Origin: Bradyrhizobium sp. SZCCT0153
GTDB lineage: Bacteria; Pseudomonadota; Alphaproteobacteria; Rhizobiales; Xanthobacteraceae
NCBI RefSeq assembly: GCF_018129995.1
Contig: NZ_JAFCKS010000003.1
Span: 620,001-684,000 of the forward strand
Reading direction: 5' to 3'
Length of the DNA: 64,000 nucleotides
Under the pieces are notes generated by a model. The model was not told where the DNA came from and ran no database searches. It saw only the letters and a program-made list of their open reading frames with translations. Shown one piece after another: positions 60,304 through 64,000 of this stretch (its first letter is position 1; every line of letters starts with the position of its first letter). The translations under genes were made by a program, and so were the position numbers.

Positions 60304-61122
60304 ATGACAAACCTCGCCCCCACCGGCTTCCTCAGCATCGATGGCGCCAGCCTCGAATACAAATGGCTCGCGCCGCAATCGGCTGACGCGCCGACCATCG
60401 TGTTGCTGCATGAAGGGCTCGGCTCCGTCGGCCTCTGGGGCGACTTCCCTGAAAAACTCCGGCAGGCAACCTCCGCCGGCGTCTTCGTCTATTCGCGCGC
60501 GGGCTATGGCCAGTCGAGCCCGGTGACGCTGCCGCGACGGCTCGACTACATGCATCGCGAGGCGCTCGACGTGCTGCCGAAAATCCTCGATGCGATCGGG
60601 TTCAAGCGCGGCCTCCTGCTCGGCCATTCCGACGGCGCTTCGATTGCGACGATCTATGCCGGCGCGCATCAGGACCACCGGCTGAGCGGCCTCGTGCTGA
60701 TCGCGCCGCACTTCATCGTCGAGGACGTCTCGGTGAAGTCGATTGCCGAAATCAAGACGGCCTTCGAGACCACCGATCTCAAGGCAAAGCTTGCGCGCTG
60801 GCACAAGGACGTCGACAACGCCTTCCATGGCTGGAACGGCGCCTGGCTCGACCCCAAGTTCCGCGACTGGGATATTTCCGAATATCTCGCCTATATCCGT
60901 GTCCCTGTCATGATCCTGCAAGGCGCGAATGACCAATATGGGACACTGCGTCAGGTCGAAATCGCGCAGGAAGAGTGTTATTGTCCGGTAGATTTGAAAA
61001 TCATTTCAGACGCGGGCCATTCCCCGCATCGTGAAGCGCCGGGGGCGACGCTTGACGCGATTGAGCAATTTGCAAGTGCGGCCCTGCGCGACGATCAGGG
61101 ACTCCAGGGACGCGCCGCATGA
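60304..61122 (+). CDS. Alpha/beta hydrolase of the box operon
   Basis: 272 residues. The oxyanion region is VLLHEGLGSVGLWGDFPEKL near residue 33, the nucleophile is Ser in LLLGHSDGASIATIY near 108, and the catalytic His is in DAGHSPHREAPGATLDAI near 240; the acid is probably Asp in GANDQYGTL. Homologues lie in many box clusters but their reaction is not firmly known; a thioesterase or ring-opened-product hydrolase is possible. The ATG at 60304 is part of a duplicated junction sequence flanking the repeat. Confidence 0.85.
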   Translation: MTNLAPTGFLSIDGASLEYKWLAPQSADAPTIVLLHEGLGSVGLWGDFPEKLRQATSAGVFVYSRAGYGQSSPVTLPRRLDYMHREALDVLPKILDAIGFKRGLLLGHSDGASIATIYAGAHQDHRLSGLVLIAPHFIVEDVSVKSIAEIKTAFETTDLKAKLARWHKDVDNAFHGWNGAWLDPKFRDWDISEYLAYIRVPVMILQGANDQYGTLRQVEIAQEECYCPVDLKIISDAGHSPHREAPGATLDAIEQFASAALRDDQGLQGRAA

Positions 61123-61143
61123 TGTTGCGGAGGCACGCCCTCA

Positions 61144-61668
61144 ATGAGTGTGCCGTCGAACGCGAGCGGCCCGCTGCCGTGGCCGCAATGGGCCCACGTG
61201 CCGGGCGAGACCGGTGCGGTCGATGCGGACCACGAGACGCTCGACCTGGCCAAGGCGCTGGTGCCTTCGGCCTTTCGCGGCCATGTGCCGGCGCGCCATC
61301 CGGCGCTGCGTTACGGGCTCGCTCTCAACGACCGCGGCTATTTCTGGGAATCGCAGGAGGTGCTGGAAGCGGTGTGGGCCGCAGCGCCGCAAGGCGGCCG
61401 CGAGCGCATTCTGCTGCGCGCCTGCATCCACATCGCCAATGCGAATCTGCGGCTGCGCATGCAGCGGCTGCATTCGGCCGCCCGGCTGTTCGGCGAGGCG
61501 CTCGGCGAACTGCGGCCGCTGAATTCCCGCAAGGCGGCTGCGGCCGGCGATGGCTTCGTCGAGACCTTCCCTGTTCCGGCCCTGGTCGCGCTGTTGCAAG
61601 CCAAGCTCGGCCGGTCTGAGCTTTCCAAGGCAGACTGGATCGCCCTCGGCGCGATCGTGCGGTCCTGA
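61144..61668 (+). CDS. DUF309-family protein
   Basis: 174 residues. The DUF309 signature is GLALNDRGYFWESQEVLEAV near residue 59, with the helical core ILLRACIHIANANLRLRMQR. Function unknown. It lies 21 bp after the hydrolase gene on the same strand and before boxC. Whether it belongs to the pathway is not known; members are also found in unrelated loci. Confidence 0.8.
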   Translation: MSVPSNASGPLPWPQWAHVPGETGAVDADHETLDLAKALVPSAFRGHVPARHPALRYGLALNDRGYFWESQEVLEAVWAAAPQGGRERILLRACIHIANANLRLRMQRLHSAARLFGEALGELRPLNSRKAAAAGDGFVETFPVPALVALLQAKLGRSELSKADWIALGAIVRS

Positions 61669-61678
61669 ATTGCGCGCA

Positions 61679-61747
61679 TGAAACAAAATGCATGTCCATC
61701 CCGCTAAGGGGTAGACGGCTGTAAAAAGATGCACTATTGTGCATCTA
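61679..61747. promoter_or_regulatory. BoxR-type operator region before boxC
   Basis: Two parts. TGCA-CTATTG-TGCA at 61730-61743 lies in the perfect palindrome AGATGCACTATTGTGCATCT (61728-61747). TGAA-ACAAAA-TGCA at 61679-61692 is nearly the same as the sequence at 48437-48450. Both TGCA pairs have six-base spacers. This gap is 121 bp long and is the likely boxC promoter, with the palindrome 43 bp before the ATG. Confidence 0.72.
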
Positions 61748-61789
61748 ACGCTAAAGCTCAGAACGCATAATCAAGCTCAAGGGTGGCCC

Positions 61790-63478
61790 ATGGCCGGGGA
61801 AGATCGGCGCCTCGCAGGCGGCGCGACATTCATCGATTTCCAGACCGAGCCGTCCCGCTATCGGCACTGGAAGGTTGCGGTCGAAGGTGACGTCGCGACG
61901 CTGACCATGGATGTCGACGAGAACGGCGGTCTGTTCGAAGGCTATCTGCTCAAGCTCAATTCCTACGATCTCGGCGTCGACATCGAACTCGCGGACGCCG
62001 TGCAGCGGCTGCGCTTCGAGCACCCCGAGGTGAAGGTCGTGGTGATGCGCTCGGCCAAGAACCGCGTGTTCTGCGCCGGCGCCAACATCCGCATGCTCGC
62101 GGGCTCCACCCATGCCCACAAGGTCAATTTCTGCAAGTTCACCAACGAGACCCGTAACGGCATGGAGGATTCGTCGGAGAATTCCGGCCAGCGTTTCATC
62201 ACCGTGGTGAACGGCTCGGCCGCCGGCGGCGGCTATGAGCTGGCGCTCGCCACCGACCACATCATCCTCGCCGACGACGGCTCGTCTGCCGTCGCTCTGC
62301 CCGAAGTGCCGCTGCTCGCGGTGCTGCCTGGCACCGGCGGCCTCACCCGCGTCGTCGACAAGCGCAAGGTGCGCCGCGACCACGCCGATTTCTTCTGCAC
62401 CATCGAGGAGGGCGTGAAGGGCAAGCGCGCCGTGCAGTGGCGATTGGTCGACGAGATCGCGCCGAACTCAAAACTCGAAGCCAAGGTCGCCGAGCGCGCC
62501 AGGGAATTCGCAGCCGCCTCGAAACGCAAGGGCAGCGGCAAGGGCATCGCGCTCACCCCGCTCAAGCGCATCATCGACGAAACCAGCATCCGCTACGGCT
62601 TCGTCACGGTCGATATCGACCGCACGGCCCGCATCGCCACGATCTCGATCAAGGCGCCGGAGGCGCCGCCGCCGGCCGACATTGACGGCATGATGGCGCA
62701 GGGGGCGTCGTTCTGGCCGCTTCAGGTCGCGCGCGAGATCGACGACGCGATCCTGCACCTGCGCATCAACGAGCTCGAGATCGCGATGCTGGTGTTCAAG
62801 AGCCATGGTGACCGCGCCCACGTGCTCGCCAGCGATGCCTTCCTCGAAGCCAACAAGGTGCACTGGCTGGTCAACGAAATCCGGCACTACTGGAAGCGCG
62901 TGCTCAAACGCATCGACGTCACCTCGCGTACACTGGTGACGCTGGTCGAGCCCGGCTCCTGCTTTGCCGGCACGCTCGCCGAGCTCGTCTTCGCCGCCGA
63001 CCGCTCCTACATGCTGATCGGCACCCGCCAGGGCGACAATCGTCCGCCGCCCTCGATCGAGCTGTCGGCGATGAATTTCGGTCCGTATCCGATGAGCCAT
63101 GGCCTGACGCGGCTTTCGTCGCGTTTCCAGGCCGATCCGTCCGATGTGGAGCGCGCGGAAGCCACCATGGGTACCGCGATCGATGCCGAGCAGGCCGAAG
63201 AACTCGGCCTCGTCACCTTCGCGCTCGACGACATCGACTGGGACGACGAGGTTCGCGTGTTTCTGGAGGAGCGCGCCAGCTTCTCGCCCGACAGTCTCAC
63301 CGGCATGGAAGCGAATTTGCGCTTCGTCGGTCCCGAGACGATGGAATCGAAGATCTTCTCGCGTCTCACCGCCTGGCAGAACTGGATCTTCCAGCGCCCC
63401 AACGCGGTCGGCGAGGAAGGCGCGCTGCGCCGCTACGGCAGCGGCCAGAAGCCGAAATTCGATATGACGAGAGTGTAG
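61790..63478 (+). CDS. boxC: Benzoyl-CoA-dihydrodiol lyase
   Basis: 562 residues, two crotonase-like halves. The first has VVVMRSAKNRVFCAGANIRM near residue 85 and TVVNGSAAGGGYELALATDH near 140, the oxyanion-hole regions. The second has EPGSCFAGTLAELVFAADRS near 385. Length and the split crotonase layout match BoxC, which hydrolyses and cleaves 2,3-epoxybenzoyl-CoA to 3,4-dehydroadipyl-CoA semialdehyde and formate. ATG at 61790 is used; TTG/ATG at 61739 would extend into the operator. Confidence 0.94.
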   Translation: MAGEDRRLAGGATFIDFQTEPSRYRHWKVAVEGDVATLTMDVDENGGLFEGYLLKLNSYDLGVDIELADAVQRLRFEHPEVKVVVMRSAKNRVFCAGANIRMLAGSTHAHKVNFCKFTNETRNGMEDSSENSGQRFITVVNGSAAGGGYELALATDHIILADDGSSAVALPEVPLLAVLPGTGGLTRVVDKRKVRRDHADFFCTIEEGVKGKRAVQWRLVDEIAPNSKLEAKVAERAREFAAASKRKGSGKGIALTPLKRIIDETSIRYGFVTVDIDRTARIATISIKAPEAPPPADIDGMMAQGASFWPLQVAREIDDAILHLRINELEIAMLVFKSHGDRAHVLASDAFLEANKVHWLVNEIRHYWKRVLKRIDVTSRTLVTLVEPGSCFAGTLAELVFAADRSYMLIGTRQGDNRPPPSIELSAMNFGPYPMSHGLTRLSSRFQADPSDVERAEATMGTAIDAEQAEELGLVTFALDDIDWDDEVRVFLEERASFSPDSLTGMEANLRFVGPETMESKIFSRLTAWQNWIFQRPNAVGEEGALRRYGSGQKPKFDMTRV

Positions 63479-63482
63479 TTTT

Positions 63483-63634
63483 CGTGTCCCGGGCGCGCTG
63501 CGGCACCAAAAGCGCAACGCGCGTCTTCAACGCGCTATGGTGCCGCTGCGCAGAACCGGGACCCGGAACGGACCAGACAATAGGTCCCGGCTCAGCAGTG
63601 CAGCACTTCGCGCCGCACTGCGTCCGGGACACGA
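63483..63634. repeat. Palindromic repeat, family E, between boxC and boxB
   Basis: TGTCCCGGGCGCGCTGCGGC at the left end and CACTGCGTCCGGGACACGAG at the right, with inner arms GCACCAAAAGCGC.../GCGCTATGGTGC and CCGGGACC/GGTCCCGG. It is not the same element as family A or B. It sits inside the box operon, 23 bp before the boxB ATG. Confidence 0.78.
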
Positions 63635-63656
63635 GACGGAGCAAGGAGATGCGGCC

Positions 63657-64000
63657 ATGAACATGAACATCATGAACGTCGACTACTCGACCAAGATTCC
63701 GAACAACGTGAATCTCGCCGAAGACCGCCAGGTGCTCAAAGCGCTGGAAGGCTGGCATCCCGGCTACATGGACTGGTGGAGCGACATGGGCCCCGAGGGC
63801 TTCCAGGAATCGCTGGTGTATCTGCGCACGGCCTATTCAGTCGATCCGCGCGGCTGGGCCAAGTTCGACTATGTGCGCATGCCCGACTATCGCTGGGGCA
63901 TCCTGCTCGCGCCGCAGGAGGAAAATCGCGTCGTCCCGTTCGGCGAGCATTTTGGCGAGCCGGCCTGGCAGGAAGTCCCGGGCGAGTATCGCGCCATGCT
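63657..64000 (+). CDS. boxB: Benzoyl-CoA 2,3-epoxidase subunit B, N-terminal part
   Basis: Only the first 114 codons are present; the gene runs off the right edge. The protein begins MNMNIMNVDYSTKIPNNVNL and continues with LEGWHPGYMDWWSDMGPEGF and WAKFDYVRMPDYRWGILLAP, characteristic of BoxB. BoxB is the di-iron oxygenase component that, with the reductase BoxA, forms 2,3-epoxybenzoyl-CoA. AAGGAG precedes the ATG. BoxA is expected downstream outside the window. Confidence 0.93.
   Translation, partial: MNMNIMNVDYSTKIPNNVNLAEDRQVLKALEGWHPGYMDWWSDMGPEGFQESLVYLRTAYSVDPRGWAKFDYVRMPDYRWGILLAPQEENRVVPFGEHFGEPAWQEVPGEYRAM

Overview
The window reads as chromosome of a GC-rich alphaproteobacterium of the Bradyrhizobium/Rhodopseudomonas group. 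The grounds are a CYP199A-type P450 with a palustrisredoxin-type ferredoxin, a BzdR/BoxR-type regulator with box genes, a LuxI of the RpaI/BraI/BjaI kind, and several families of palindromic intergenic repeats. This placement is by recognition of gene types and was not searched. No rRNA, tRNA, CRISPR array, integrase or transposase was seen.

Layout. 1-6 kb: the end of an L,D-transpeptidase gene, a membrane protein with an internal duplication, a cyanide-insensitive-type bd oxidase operon (cydA-cydB-DUF2474), and a thiol redox pair (TlpA-like and CcdA-like). 6-12.6 kb: an ECF sigma factor, then an operon with a TRAP-type solute-binding protein, two histidine kinases and an OmpR-type regulator. 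12.7-15.3 kb: an orphan sugar-type binding protein and an APH-fold kinase. 15.4-26 kb: a nitrogen-scavenging block with a peptide-type ABC transporter, AtzG/AtzE/AtzH-like proteins, a GntR regulator and a convergent allophanate hydrolase. Both of its transcription units carry sigma-54 (-24/-12) promoter sequences.

26-46 kb: aromatic-acid catabolism. A MarR/feruloyl-CoA synthase divergon is followed by a MarR/CYP199A-like P450/ferredoxin/binding-protein group, a slipin, an NDH-2 and another binding protein. An eight-gene minus-strand operon (aroE, a Liv-type ABC transporter, a Gfo/Idh/MocA oxidoreductase and a two-domain dehydroshikimate dehydratase) with an upstream LysR gene fits quinate/shikimate uptake and conversion to protocatechuate. 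46-48.3 kb: a luxR-luxI pair flanked by two small genes.

48.4-64 kb: a Liv-type transporter operon without a binding protein, preceded by TGCA repeats spaced 10 bp. Then come a glutamine-synthetase-like gene and a Rieske oxygenase divergent from an IclR regulator, and the benzoyl-CoA box locus: globin, boxR, benzoate-CoA ligase, alpha/beta hydrolase, DUF309 protein, boxC and the start of boxB. The same TGCA(N6)TGCA motif lies before boxC, which suggests that BoxR also controls the 48.6-51.9 kb transporter.
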